64,000 nt of DNA from Leifsonia shinshuensis (GCF_014217625.1 NZ_CP043641.1:1364001-1428000); one strand, 5' to 3'. Positions 16,368-24,909 are shown, counted from the first letter of the stretch. A program made the numbers and translations. Notes: generated by a model not told the origin, from the sequence alone.

Positions 16368-17153
16368 ATGAGCGAACCGAAGATCCTGACCGAGCGGCGA
16401 GGCCACGTGCTGCTGATCGGCCTCAACCGTCCCGAGAAGCGCAACGCCGCCGACTACGAGCTGCTGAACGCGCTGGCGGAGGCCTACGGGGAGCTCGACC
16501 GCGATCCCGAGCTGCGGGTGGGCGTCGTCCACGCGATCGGCGACCACTTCACCGGAGGGCTCGACCTCGCCGACGTCGGTCCGCGCATCGGGCCGGAGGG
16601 GCTGTCGTTCATCGGCGACTCGGGCGTCGACCCGTGGGGCGTCTCCGGTCCGCGCGTCCGCAAGCCGGTCGTCGTCGCGGTGCAGGGCACCTGCCTCACG
16701 CTGGGCATCGAGCTCATCCTCGCCGCAGACGTCGCGGTGGCGGCGCGGTCGACGACGTTCGCGCAGATCGAGGTCGCGCGCGGCATCCTGCCGTTCGGCG
16801 GCGCGACCATCCGGTTCCCGCGCGCCGCGGGTTGGGGGAACGCGATGCGGTACATCCTCACGGGCGACCCGTTCGACGCCGCCGAGGCGTACCGGATGGG
16901 GCTCGTGCAGCAGGTCGTCGACGACGGCGCCCAGCTCGACGCTGCGCTCGCCATCGCCGATCGAATCGCCGCGCAGGCGCCGCTCGCGGTCCAGGCGACG
17001 CTCGCGAACGCGGTCATCGCGGTGCGCGACGGCGACGCCGCGGCGGAGGCCGCCCTGCAGCCCGAGCTCGTCCGGATGGCCGGCAGCGAGGACGCGCGCA
17101 TCGGCATGCAGGCGTTCCTCACGCGCACCCCGGCGGAGTTCGTGGGGCGCTGA
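16368..17153 (+). CDS. Enoyl-CoA hydratase/isomerase family protein
   Basis: This is a crotonase-fold protein of 261 residues, likely acting on an acyl-CoA in the cytosol. It shows the family opening (LLIGLNRPEKRNAADYELL), an oxyanion-hole region (DHFTGGLDLADV), the second motif (VVVAVQGTCLTLGIELILAADVAVAA) and IEVARGILPFGGATIRFPRAAGW. The glutamates of true hydratases are not both evident, so hydratase versus isomerase or hydrolase is undecided. The ATG at 16368 follows GAGAGGC; an earlier ATG at 16332 lacks a ribosome site. Confidence 0.87.
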   Translation: MSEPKILTERRGHVLLIGLNRPEKRNAADYELLNALAEAYGELDRDPELRVGVVHAIGDHFTGGLDLADVGPRIGPEGLSFIGDSGVDPWGVSGPRVRKPVVVAVQGTCLTLGIELILAADVAVAARSTTFAQIEVARGILPFGGATIRFPRAAGWGNAMRYILTGDPFDAAEAYRMGLVQQVVDDGAQLDAALAIADRIAAQAPLAVQATLANAVIAVRDGDAAAEAALQPELVRMAGSEDARIGMQAFLTRTPAEFVGR

Positions 17154-17229
17154 CGCGCCGCGCTCCCCGACATCCGATCAGCACGAGATCCGATCAGACC
17201 GCACGACGCACGAACACCCAGGAGGAGAG

Positions 17230-18681
17230 ATGCCCGCAACGACCGAGTACGACGTCATCGTCATCGGGGCCGGAGCCGTCGGCGAGAACGTCGCCGATCG
17301 CGCCGCCCAGGGCGGCATGCGCACGGTGATCGTCGAGGCCGAGCTCGTCGGAGGCGAATGCTCGTACTGGGCGTGCATCCCGTCGAAGACGCTGCTGCGC
17401 TCCTCCGCGGCGCTCCGGGCGGCGCAGCGCGTCGGCGGCGCGCGCGAGGCGGTGACCGGTCCGCTCGACGTCGCCGCCGTCCTCCGCCGCCGCGACTACA
17501 TGACCAGCGACTGGAAGGACGACGGGCAGGTGAAGTGGCTGGAGGGCGCGGGCATCGACCTCGTCCGCGGCTGGGCCACCATCTCCGGTCCGCGCGAGGT
17601 CACCGTGACGGACGAGGACGGCGGGACCGTCGTGCTCACCGCGAAGCACGCCGTGGCCGTGTGCACCGGCTCCGCCGCGCTGCTGCCCGACATCCCCGGC
17701 CTGCGCGAGAGCGAACCGTGGACGAGCCGCGACGCGACGAGCGTGCAGCGCGTGCCGGTGTCCCTGGCGATCCTCGGCGGCGGCACAGTCGGCACCGAGA
17801 TGGCGACGGCCTACGCGGGCTTCGGCACCGAGGTGCACCTCATCGCGCGGCACGGGCTGCTCGGCAGCGAGGAGCCGTTCGCCGGCGAGCGCGTCACGGC
17901 GGCCTTGAAAGAACTCGGCGTCACGATGCACCTCGACGTCACGACCGAGTCCGTCGAGCGCACCGAGGACGACCGGTTCCGCATCCGGCTCGGCGACGGC
18001 TCGACGGTCGAGACCGACGAGCTGCTCGTCGCGACCGGCCGGCTGCCGCGCACCTCGGGCCTCGGCCTGCAGAGCTTCGGGCTCGAGGACGGCGGCTGGC
18101 TCACCGTCGACGACAGCATGCGCGTGCTCGACGCCGCGGGCGAGCCCGTCGGCGGCGGCTGGCTGTACGCCGCGGGCGACGTCAACCACCGCGCGCTGCT
18201 CACCCACCAGGGCAAGTACCAGGCGCGCGCGGCCGGCGACGCCATCGCAGCGAGGGCGAAAGGACACGAGGTGTCCCTCGCGCCGTGGGGCGCGTTCGTC
18301 GCCACCGCCGACCACCAGGCGGTCCCGCAGGTCACCTTCACCGAGCCGGAGGTCGCCTCCGTCGGGCTCACCGCTGCCGCGGCGGACAAGGCCGGCTACC
18401 GCACCCGCGTCGTCGACTACCCGATCGGCTCGGTGAGCGGCGCCTACGTGCTGGCCGACGACTACGACGGCATGGCGCGGATGATCGTGGACGAGGACCG
18501 CGGCGTCGTCCTCGGCGCCACCTTCGTCGGCCAGGACATCGGCGAGCTCCTGCACTCGGCGACGGTCGCGATCGTCGGCGAAGTGCCGCTCGACCGGCTC
18601 TGGCACGCCGTCCCGTCCTACCCCACGGTCAGCGAGGTCTGGCTGCGGCTGCTCGAGACCTACGGCCGGCCCGAGAAGTGA
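17230..18681 (+). CDS. FAD-dependent pyridine nucleotide-disulfide oxidoreductase
   Basis: The 483-residue flavoprotein has FAD-binding VIGAGAVGEN (11-20) and the redox disulfide in GGECSYWACIPSK (Cys44, Cys49). It also has the NAD(P) motif LAILGGGTVGTEMATAYAGFG and the second FAD motif LYAAGDVNH. At the C-terminus the usual catalytic His-Pro (HPT) reads YPT in VPSYPTVSE, so the acid-base histidine of lipoamide dehydrogenase is missing. It is thus unlikely to be a true lipoamide dehydrogenase and looks closer to the mercuric-reductase-like branch. There is no mer context. AGGAGGAGAG precedes the ATG. Confidence 0.88.
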   Translation: MPATTEYDVIVIGAGAVGENVADRAAQGGMRTVIVEAELVGGECSYWACIPSKTLLRSSAALRAAQRVGGAREAVTGPLDVAAVLRRRDYMTSDWKDDGQVKWLEGAGIDLVRGWATISGPREVTVTDEDGGTVVLTAKHAVAVCTGSAALLPDIPGLRESEPWTSRDATSVQRVPVSLAILGGGTVGTEMATAYAGFGTEVHLIARHGLLGSEEPFAGERVTAALKELGVTMHLDVTTESVERTEDDRFRIRLGDGSTVETDELLVATGRLPRTSGLGLQSFGLEDGGWLTVDDSMRVLDAAGEPVGGGWLYAAGDVNHRALLTHQGKYQARAAGDAIAARAKGHEVSLAPWGAFVATADHQAVPQVTFTEPEVASVGLTAAAADKAGYRTRVVDYPIGSVSGAYVLADDYDGMARMIVDEDRGVVLGATFVGQDIGELLHSATVAIVGEVPLDRLWHAVPSYPTVSEVWLRLLETYGRPEK

Positions 18682-18689
18682 GGGCGGTG

Positions 18690-19055
18690 ATGCGCCCGCT
18701 CTCTGCGGTCTTCCTCGACTCCCCGATCAGCCGGCTCGGCTACCTGTACGCCACCGCGGTCGGGCTCGTCTGGGGCTTCGTCTGGAGCACCGGCCGGGTC
18801 GAGCGGCGTGCCGGGCTGTTCGTGTTCCGCGGGATGCCGCGGCGCACCTTCGGCCGCGGAGGGTCCTGCGTCGGCGCGTGCTACCTCACCGACCGGAACG
18901 TGAGCGACGACGTCCTTGAGCACGAGGGCGTCCACAAGCGGCAGTGGCAGCGCTACGGCATGCTCTTCCCCTTCCTGTACCTGCTGGCCGGGCGAGACCC
19001 GCTGCGCAACCGGTTCGAGATCGAGGCGGGCCTCGAGAAAGGCGGCTATCGATGA
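18690..19055 (+). CDS. Small membrane-associated protein with an HExxH zinc-protease motif
   Basis: The 121-residue protein has a hydrophobic stretch near residues 13-30. Its conserved-looking C-terminal half contains EHEGVHKRQWQRYG, an exact HExxH zinc-binding signature at about residues 74-78, and a possible third ligand in the later FEIEAGLE. Small actinobacterial proteins of this kind are annotated as unknown. Peptidase activity is only suggested. The start is ambiguous: GTG at 18678 overlaps the preceding stop and GTG at 18687 adjoins the ATG at 18690. The ATG is chosen for its GAGGG spacing. Its stop overlaps the SDR start (ATGA). Confidence 0.72.
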   Translation: MRPLSAVFLDSPISRLGYLYATAVGLVWGFVWSTGRVERRAGLFVFRGMPRRTFGRGGSCVGACYLTDRNVSDDVLEHEGVHKRQWQRYGMLFPFLYLLAGRDPLRNRFEIEAGLEKGGYR

Positions 19056-19909
19056 ACACGCAGGAGAGGCGCACCGTGATCGTCACCGGCGCCAGCTCGG
19101 GCATCGGGGCCGTCGCCGCCGGACGGCTCGCCGCCGCCGGTGACGAGGTCGCCGTGGTCGGCCGCGACCCGGAGCGGACGCGCGCGATCGCGGAGCGGAT
19201 CGGGGCCACCGCGTTCCTCGCGGACTTCGAGCGGCTGGACGACGTGCGCGCGCTCGCCGCCGCCCTCCTCGACCGTTACGACACCATCGACGTCCTCGCC
19301 AACAACGCGGGCGGGCTGTACCACGAGCGCCGCGTCACGCCGGACGGTCACGAGCGCACCATCCAGCTCAACCACCTGGCGCCGTTCCTGCTCACGCACC
19401 TGCTCCGGCCGCGCCTGGTGGAGACGGCCGCGGCGGGGCGGGACGTGCGCGTGGTCTCGACCGCGAGCATGGCCAACCTGTTCGGGAGCCTGCGGCTGGA
19501 CGACCTCGACTGGGAGCGGCGGCGCTGGCGCGGCGGCTGGCGGGCCTACGGCACGTCCAAGATCGCGACCATCCTGTTCGTCTCCGAGCTCGCGGAACGG
19601 CTCACCGGCACCGGCGTAACGGCGTACTCGTTCCACCCCGGGACGGTCGTCACCCGCTTCGGGGCGAGCTCGCCGCTCATCCGGTTCGGCGGCGCCGTCA
19701 CGGGCGGACGGTACGGCATCACCCCCGAGGAGGGCGCCGCACCGCTCGAACGGCTCACCGGTCCGGTGCCCGTCGGGGCGCCGAGCGGGACCTACTTCGA
19801 CCGGTTCGCGGCCAACGGCCGGGTGACCCGCCAGGCGAAGGACCCGCAGCTCGCCCGCGATCTCTGGACGCTGAGTGAAGGGCTCACCGGAGTCGCGGAG
19901 CGGGGCTGA
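19052..19909 (+). CDS. Short-chain dehydrogenase/reductase
   Basis: The 285-residue protein is a classical-type SDR related to the retinol dehydrogenase/WW-oxidoreductase group. It has TGASSGIG (12-19), NNAG (84-87), the catalytic serine in VVSTASM and the pair YGTSK (Tyr166, Lys170). The substrate is unknown. It is translationally coupled to the small HExxH gene. Its last 26 bases overlap the end of the SIP gene on the other strand, so the two transcripts are convergent and share antisense ends. Confidence 0.88.
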   Translation: MNTQERRTVIVTGASSGIGAVAAGRLAAAGDEVAVVGRDPERTRAIAERIGATAFLADFERLDDVRALAAALLDRYDTIDVLANNAGGLYHERRVTPDGHERTIQLNHLAPFLLTHLLRPRLVETAAAGRDVRVVSTASMANLFGSLRLDDLDWERRRWRGGWRAYGTSKIATILFVSELAERLTGTGVTAYSFHPGTVVTRFGASSPLIRFGGAVTGGRYGITPEEGAAPLERLTGPVPVGAPSGTYFDRFAANGRVTRQAKDPQLARDLWTLSEGLTGVAERG

Positions 19910-20333
19910 CGTCCTCGGGGCTGAGGCCCGCCTCGTCCACCAGCAGCTCGCGGACCTCCGTAACCAGCGACCAGGATCCGGTCACGATCGCACGCGTCGC
20001 GCCGGGACCGTCGCACAGCATCTCGGTGCTCCACGCGCGGACCGCGCGGGCCGCGGCCTCCCCTGGCGCGCAGCGCTCGGCGGTGCCGGGACGTCCCGAC
20101 CGGTGGGCGCGGACCAGCCAGGTGACCGTCATCCGGATGGGCGCCGTCAGCGGGACGATTCCGCTCTGCTCGGCGACCTCCACGAACACCCGGCCCCTGG
20201 CGCACAGCGGCAGCAGCGCGAGCTCGGCCTCCAGCTCGGTGAGCGACGTCTCGTCGCCGACGACCAGGAACTGGACGCGGTCGTCGTGGTGCGCTGTCGT
20301 CGAGGTGTGGGCGGCGTGGTCGGGTCGGTACAT
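19884..20333 (-). CDS. Iron-regulated SIP-domain protein (siderophore-interacting protein, C-terminal half)
   Basis: The 149-residue protein aligns with the NAD(P)H-binding half of siderophore-interacting proteins (FLVVGDETSLTELEAELALLP and RVFVEVAEQ). These proteins reduce ferric siderophores in the cytosol to free iron. The FAD-binding N-terminal half of full-length ViuB-type proteins is absent, so this is a half-length form that needs a partner or has another role. A 19-base IdeR/DtxR-type box covers the promoter, and the -10 box is only ten bases from the ATG. This predicts a leaderless or nearly leaderless mRNA repressed by iron. No ribosome site is visible. Confidence 0.82.
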   Translation of the reverse strand: MYRPDHAAHTSTTAHHDDRVQFLVVGDETSLTELEAELALLPLCARGRVFVEVAEQSGIVPLTAPIRMTVTWLVRAHRSGRPGTAERCAPGEAAARAVRAWSTEMLCDGPGATRAIVTGSWSLVTEVRELLVDEAGLSPEDVSPAPRLR

Positions 20334-20342
20334 GGCTGTTCG

Positions 20343-20348
20343 ATTATA
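20343..20348 (-). promoter_or_regulatory. Promoter -10 box of the SIP gene
   Basis: Read on the minus strand, bases 20348-20343 give a perfect TATAAT. It ends ten bases before the ATG at 20333, so transcription should start at or within a few bases of the start codon. The box overlaps the end of the iron box. Confidence 0.65.
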
Positions 20349-20364
20349 GGCGAGGCTTACCTAA
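20346..20364 (-). promoter_or_regulatory. IdeR/DtxR-type iron box
   Basis: The plus strand reads ATAGGCGAGGCTTACCTAA and the minus strand reads TTAGGTAAGCCTCGCCTAT. This matches the 19-base DtxR/IdeR consensus TTAGGTTAGSCTAACCTAA at 15 or 16 positions. It overlaps the -10 box of the SIP gene, so iron-loaded repressor would block transcription when iron is plentiful. The assignment rests on sequence match and on the iron-related target gene. Confidence 0.8.
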
Positions 20365-20428
20365 CACCCGCCGAGAGCAGCGCCCCGCCGCTCTTCCGCA
20401 TGTCCGCGCCTCACGGCATGATCGAGAC

Positions 20429-21499
20429 ATGCGTCCGACCTCGGAGTCCCCCGTCGCCCCCATGCTCGCCAAGGCCCTCCCGGCCGTGCCCGACCAGGAC
20501 AGCGTCCCCGGCGGACTGAGCTTCGAGCCCAAGTGGGACGGCTTCCGCGCGCTCGTCTACGCGGACGACGCCGGCGACGGCACGATCGGCGACATCCAGA
20601 TCGGTAGCCGCGGCTCCAAGATGCTGACGCGCTACTTCCCCGAGCTGATCGCCGCGTTCGGCGAACTCCTCCCCGGCCCGTGCGTGCTGGACGGAGAGAT
20701 CGTCGTCCCGACCGGCGAGCCCGGGGCGCAGCGGCTCGACTGGGAGGCGCTCTCGCAGCGCATCCACCCCGCCGCCAGCCGCGTGAAGCTGCTCTCCGAG
20801 CAGACCCCCGCCACTTTCGTCGCCTTCGACCTGCTCGCGCTCGGCGCGGACTCCTACCTCGACCGGCCGTTCTCCGAACGGCGCGCGGCCCTCGAAGAGT
20901 TCGCCGGCGACCTCCCGGACCCGATCAAGGTCACCCGCACCACCGTCGACACCGAGCGTGCGCGCCAGTGGCTGGTCGAGTTCGAGGGCGCGGGGCTCGA
21001 CGGCGTCGTCGCCAAGCCGCTGGACGGCGTGTACGCGCCGAACAAGCGGACCATGCTCAAGATCAAGCACCACCGCACCGCCGACGTCGTCGTCCTCGGC
21101 TACCGGGTGCACAAGAGCGGCCAGGGCGTCGGATCGCTCCTCGTCGGGCTCTACGGCGATGACGGCGTGCTGCGGAACGTCGGCGGCGTCTCGGCGTTCA
21201 GCGACAAGGTGCGCCTCCAGCTCGTGGAGGACCTGGAGCCGTTGGTCGAACGCGACGACACCGGCGCGGCGGTCACCGGTGAGACCGATCGCAGCCGGTT
21301 CTCGGCGAGCAAGGACGTCTCGTTCGTGCGCCTGCGCCCGGAGCGGGTCATGGAGGTGCGCTACGACCAGATGGAGGGCTGGCGCTTCCGGCACACCGCG
21401 CAGTTCGAGCGCTGGCGCCCGGATCGCGACGCGGCCTCCTGCACCTACGACCAGCTCGACCGCCCGATCGCGTACGACCTCGCCGACGTGATGTCCTGA
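20429..21499 (+). CDS. ATP-dependent DNA ligase, LigC type
   Basis: This enzyme seals nicks in DNA with ATP. The 356-residue protein has an adenylation domain with the lysine motif EPKWDGFR (Lys35 forms the AMP adduct), LDGEIVV, FVAFDLLALG, EGVVAKP-type DGVVAKP and LKIKHHR. It is followed by an OB-fold domain to the end. Length and motif spacing fit mycobacterial LigC, a backup repair ligase. Its 3' end faces, at 26 bases, the gene for a LigD-type polymerase. The ligase and polymerase domains fused in mycobacterial LigD are therefore separate neighbouring genes here. Confidence 0.92.
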   Translation: MRPTSESPVAPMLAKALPAVPDQDSVPGGLSFEPKWDGFRALVYADDAGDGTIGDIQIGSRGSKMLTRYFPELIAAFGELLPGPCVLDGEIVVPTGEPGAQRLDWEALSQRIHPAASRVKLLSEQTPATFVAFDLLALGADSYLDRPFSERRAALEEFAGDLPDPIKVTRTTVDTERARQWLVEFEGAGLDGVVAKPLDGVYAPNKRTMLKIKHHRTADVVVLGYRVHKSGQGVGSLLVGLYGDDGVLRNVGGVSAFSDKVRLQLVEDLEPLVERDDTGAAVTGETDRSRFSASKDVSFVRLRPERVMEVRYDQMEGWRFRHTAQFERWRPDRDAASCTYDQLDRPIAYDLADVMS

Positions 21500-21524
21500 G
21501 TGCTGTGCCGACGCTCGGACGGCC

Positions 21525-22544
21525 CTACGCCTTCTTCGCCCGGCTCGGCTGCACGCGCGGCGGCTCGCCCGGCATCTTCGGGTAGTCCGGAGGGAACGGC
21601 AGCTCGCCGAGGCCGTTGCCGAGGTCGCGCTGCCACCATTCCATCAGCGTGTCGATCGTGCCCGGCCGCTCGCCGAAGTCCTGCCACGGGTCGCCCGTGC
21701 TGCGCAGCCGCTCCGGGACCGTCTGCACGGTGAAGTCGCGCGGGTCGACCTCCGGGAGCTCGTCCCAGGTCACCGGCGTCGAGACCGGCGCGTGGGCCAG
21801 CGCCCGCGGGCTGTACGCGCCCGCCATCGTGCGGTCGCGGTTGGCCTGGTTGAAGTCGACGAAGATCCGCTCGCCGCGCTCCTCCTTCCACCACGCCGTT
21901 GTCACCTTCTCCGGCATCCGGCGCTCCAGCTCGCGGGCGGCCGCGATCACCGCGTGCCGCACATCCAGGAACTCCCGCTTCGGCTCGATGGGCGCGAACA
22001 CATGGAGGCCGCGGTTGCCCGACGTCTTGATGTACGCCTCCAGCCCGGCCTCGAACAGCACGGCGCGCAGCTCGATCGCGGCCGGGATCGCGTCCGTGAA
22101 GTCCGTGCCCGGCTGCGGGTCGAGGTCGATCCGCAGCTGGTCCGGGTTGTCCGAATCCTCCGCCCGCGACGGCCACGGGTGGAAGACCACCGTGTTCATC
22201 TGCGCCGCCCAGACCGCGGCGGCCGGCTCGTCGATCACCAGCTGCGGGTGCGAGCGCGCGCTCGGGTAGACGACCATCACCGAGCGGACGAAGTCCGGCG
22301 TGCCGCGCGGCGGGTTCTTCGAGAAGAACTGCTCGCCGTCGATCCCGTCCGGGAAGCGCTGCAGCGACAGCGGCCGGTCCCCGTTCGCCCGGACGAACGC
22401 CTCGCCGACCTCCACGAGGTAGTTCGCGAGGTCCAGCTTCGTGATCCCGGGCTCCGGATAGATCACCCGTCCCGGACTGGAGATGCGGACCTCCCGATCT
22501 CCGTGCGGACCGGGGACCGTGAGGATGACTGCGTCGCCTGCCAT
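21525..22544 (-). CDS. LigD-type primase-polymerase (AEP superfamily)
   Basis: This is an archaeo-eukaryotic primase-fold repair polymerase that adds nucleotides, often ribonucleotides, at double-strand-break ends. The 339-residue protein has the catalytic pair in RIDLDP (Asp140, Asp142), HPWPSR near 122-127, KTSGNRGLHVFAPI with the third-site residues, and FVDFNQANRDRT. It corresponds to the stand-alone polymerase domain of LigD. The ATG at 22544 precedes the conserved start; the upstream open frame overlaps the divergent gene and has no similarity. No Ku gene lies in the window. Confidence 0.92.
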   Translation of the reverse strand: MAGDAVILTVPGPHGDREVRISSPGRVIYPEPGITKLDLANYLVEVGEAFVRANGDRPLSLQRFPDGIDGEQFFSKNPPRGTPDFVRSVMVVYPSARSHPQLVIDEPAAAVWAAQMNTVVFHPWPSRAEDSDNPDQLRIDLDPQPGTDFTDAIPAAIELRAVLFEAGLEAYIKTSGNRGLHVFAPIEPKREFLDVRHAVIAAARELERRMPEKVTTAWWKEERGERIFVDFNQANRDRTMAGAYSPRALAHAPVSTPVTWDELPEVDPRDFTVQTVPERLRSTGDPWQDFGERPGTIDTLMEWWQRDLGNGLGELPFPPDYPKMPGEPPRVQPSRAKKA

Positions 22545-22728
22545 GCGACCTACCGTAGCGGTCCAACGGGCGATGACCAGGGTGTGAATTCCGTGTGGGA
22601 TGCAGGCCGACTCCCTCGCACTCGGCCCGGAGTGGGCCACAATGAGCGGTGACCGCCCGAAGACCCCCCGGGCGGCCCGGGCAGCTCTGCGCTCCCGGCG
22701 ACCCAACGACGCGAGGAGGTGCAGGGCA

Positions 22729-23400
22729 CTGAGGATCATCAGCTACAACCTGCGCAAGCACGCCGCCGGACACGAGCTCGAGGACATCGCCAAGACGTAC
22801 GACGCCGACGCGCTGTGCCTCCAGGAGTGCGACAGCGAGGCGCTCGCGCCCCGGCTGCACGACCTCCAGCTCGCCGACACCACCAAGGCCAACCGACTCG
22901 GCCTCGCGATGTACGTACGCGACGAACGCTTCGAAGTGCTGGACACCCAGGTGTTCGCGGTGCAGAAGTCCATCCACGACCGCGTCCTCGCGCCGGCCAA
23001 CGAGCGCCTGCTCGCGGCGCTGCTGCGCGACCGCGACTCCGGCGAGCGCGTGCTGGTCGGCTCGTTCCACGCCGCGCCGCTGACGGCCTCCAACTCGCTG
23101 CGCCGCAAGCAGATCGCCGCCGCCCACGAGGGGATGCGCTCGCTCGCGCCCGAGACGCCCGCCATCATGGTCGGCGACTTCAACTACCCGTGGTTCATCC
23201 GCGGCCTGGAGCGGCACCTGACCACCTCCGGCTACACGCTCAAGCGCACCGACGAGCCGACGTACCTGCGCTACAAGTTCTTCAGCGGCTACTTCGACTT
23301 CGTCACCTCCACGGGCTTCGACGTGGATCGGGTGGACGTGCTGCCCGCCGGCGCGTCGGACCACCGGGCCATCCGGCTCGACGCGGAGCTGGCCGCCTAG
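22729..23400 (+). CDS. Endonuclease/exonuclease/phosphatase-family protein
   Basis: The 223-residue protein has the EEP fold, which hydrolyses phosphodiester or phosphomonoester bonds with a metal. It opens with IISYNLRKH, continues with ALCLQE (metal-binding Glu), then VGDFNYPW (catalytic Asp-Asn), and ends with ASDHRAIRLD (Asp-His). The substrate is unknown. Similarity begins at LRIISYN, and AGGAGG at 22714-22719 stands nine bases before the CTG of that leucine. I place the start at this CTG. An in-frame ATG at 22642 would add a 29-residue, basic, dissimilar leader. Confidence 0.83.
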   Translation: MRIISYNLRKHAAGHELEDIAKTYDADALCLQECDSEALAPRLHDLQLADTTKANRLGLAMYVRDERFEVLDTQVFAVQKSIHDRVLAPANERLLAALLRDRDSGERVLVGSFHAAPLTASNSLRRKQIAAAHEGMRSLAPETPAIMVGDFNYPWFIRGLERHLTTSGYTLKRTDEPTYLRYKFFSGYFDFVTSTGFDVDRVDVLPAGASDHRAIRLDAELAA

Positions 23401-23466
23401 CGTCCCGCCGCCCGCGCCGTCATCGGGCGTTCGCACGCTGCTGCGGCGAGCGTACGGTGAGGACCG

Positions 23467-24909
23467 ATGGACGCTCTGGGCTGGCTGGCCGGCACCGACT
23501 ACACGATCGCGCGCGAGATCCTGCAGCGCGGCGTCGCGGCCCTCTACGTCGTGGCGTTCCTGTCGGCCGTCGCGCAGTTCCCCGCGCTGCTCGGCGAGCA
23601 CGGCCTCCTGCCCGCTCCGCGGTTCCTGCGCCTGAACTATGCGCGGAGGCAGCCGACGCTGTTCCGCTGGCGGTACTCCGACCGGCTGCTGCTCGCCGTC
23701 GCGTGGACCGGCGCCGTGCTGGCTGCCCTCGTGGTCGTCGGCGTCCTCCAGCTCACGCCGTCGTACGTGTTCGTGCCAGTGTTCCTGATCATCTGGTTCC
23801 TCTACCTCTCGATCGCGAACATCGGCCAGACCTTCTACGGCTTCGGCTGGGAGAGCCTCATCTGCGAGGCCGGCTTCACCGTCGCCTTCCTCGGTTCCTG
23901 GGACACCGCTCCCCCGATCACCATCGTCATCCTGGTGCGCTGGCTGGTGTTCCGGCTGGAGTTCGGCGCCGGGATGATCAAGATGCGCGGCGACCGCTCC
24001 TGGCGCGACCTGACCGCGCTGTACTACCACCACGAGACGCAGCCGATGCCGAACCCGCTCAGCCGGACCGCGCACCTGTTGCCGAAGTGGTGGCACCGGG
24101 TGGAGGTGCTGGGCAACCACTTCGCGCAGCTCGTCGTGCCGTGGCTGCTGTTCCTCCCGCAGCCGGTGGCGAGCGCCGCGGCCGCGGTGGTCATCCTCAC
24201 CCAGCTCTGGCTGGTCGCGACCGGGAACTTCGCCTGGCTGAACTGGATCACGATCGTACTGGCCTTCGCGGGCGTGAGCGACGGTGCGTGGCGGTGGATC
24301 AGCGGCGGCGCGCTCCGCGGCGGCATCGGCGCGGCGGGTGTGCCGCTCTGGTACGCCGTCGTCGCCCTCCTGGTGAGCGCGTTCCTGGTGGCGCTGAGCT
24401 GGTGGCCGCTGCGCAACCTGTTCCGCCGCCGTCAGCTCATGAACGCGAGCTTCAACCGGTGGCACCTGGTCAACGCGTACGGCGCCTTCGGCAGCGTCAC
24501 GAAGGAGCGCTACGAGGTGATCGTGGAGGGCACGGCCGACGACCCGCACGATCCCGGCGCCGAGTGGCGCGAGTACGGCTTCAAGGGCAAGCCGGGCGAC
24601 GTGCGGAGGTTGCCGCGGCAATACGCGCCGTACCACCTGCGGCTGGACTGGCTGATGTGGTTCCTCGCGCTCGGATCCCGGGACTCGCCGTGGTTCGAGG
24701 TGTTCCTGCTGCGGCTGCTGGAGGCCGACCGGCCGACCCTGCGGCTGCTGCGCGACGATCCGTTCGGCGGGGAGGCGCCGCGCTCGGTGCGGGCGCGGAT
24801 GTTCCTCTACCGGTTCGCGACGCACGCGGAGAAGCGCGCGACCGGGGATCGGTGGGTGCGCACGGAAGTGGGGACCCTGGTGCCGCCGGTGGGGCTGCGC
24901 GGGAGGTGA
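23467..24909 (+). CDS. Lipase maturation factor family membrane protein
   Basis: The 480-residue integral membrane protein has about eight to ten hydrophobic segments in the first 330 residues and a soluble C-terminal domain. Family landmarks are FYGFGWESLICEAGF, RWLVFRLEFGAGMIKMRGD, WRDLTALYYHHETQPMPNPLS and YGAFGSVTKERYEVIVEG. Vertebrate LMF1 helps fold lipases in the ER. Bacterial homologues have no settled role but may assist exported enzymes. It begins 66 bases after the EEP gene in the same direction. No lipase gene is adjacent. Confidence 0.9.
   Translation: MDALGWLAGTDYTIAREILQRGVAALYVVAFLSAVAQFPALLGEHGLLPAPRFLRLNYARRQPTLFRWRYSDRLLLAVAWTGAVLAALVVVGVLQLTPSYVFVPVFLIIWFLYLSIANIGQTFYGFGWESLICEAGFTVAFLGSWDTAPPITIVILVRWLVFRLEFGAGMIKMRGDRSWRDLTALYYHHETQPMPNPLSRTAHLLPKWWHRVEVLGNHFAQLVVPWLLFLPQPVASAAAAVVILTQLWLVATGNFAWLNWITIVLAFAGVSDGAWRWISGGALRGGIGAAGVPLWYAVVALLVSAFLVALSWWPLRNLFRRRQLMNASFNRWHLVNAYGAFGSVTKERYEVIVEGTADDPHDPGAEWREYGFKGKPGDVRRLPRQYAPYHLRLDWLMWFLALGSRDSPWFEVFLLRLLEADRPTLRLLRDDPFGGEAPRSVRARMFLYRFATHAEKRATGDRWVRTEVGTLVPPVGLRGR

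Noticed and set aside
21445..24825. Open frame of more than 1100 codons on the minus strand
   Set aside because: It runs antisense through the EEP and lipase-maturation-factor genes and out of frame through the LigD-type polymerase gene. Its Arg/Pro/Gln/His-rich composition is what high-GC codon bias gives in a shadow frame, and it has no family motif.
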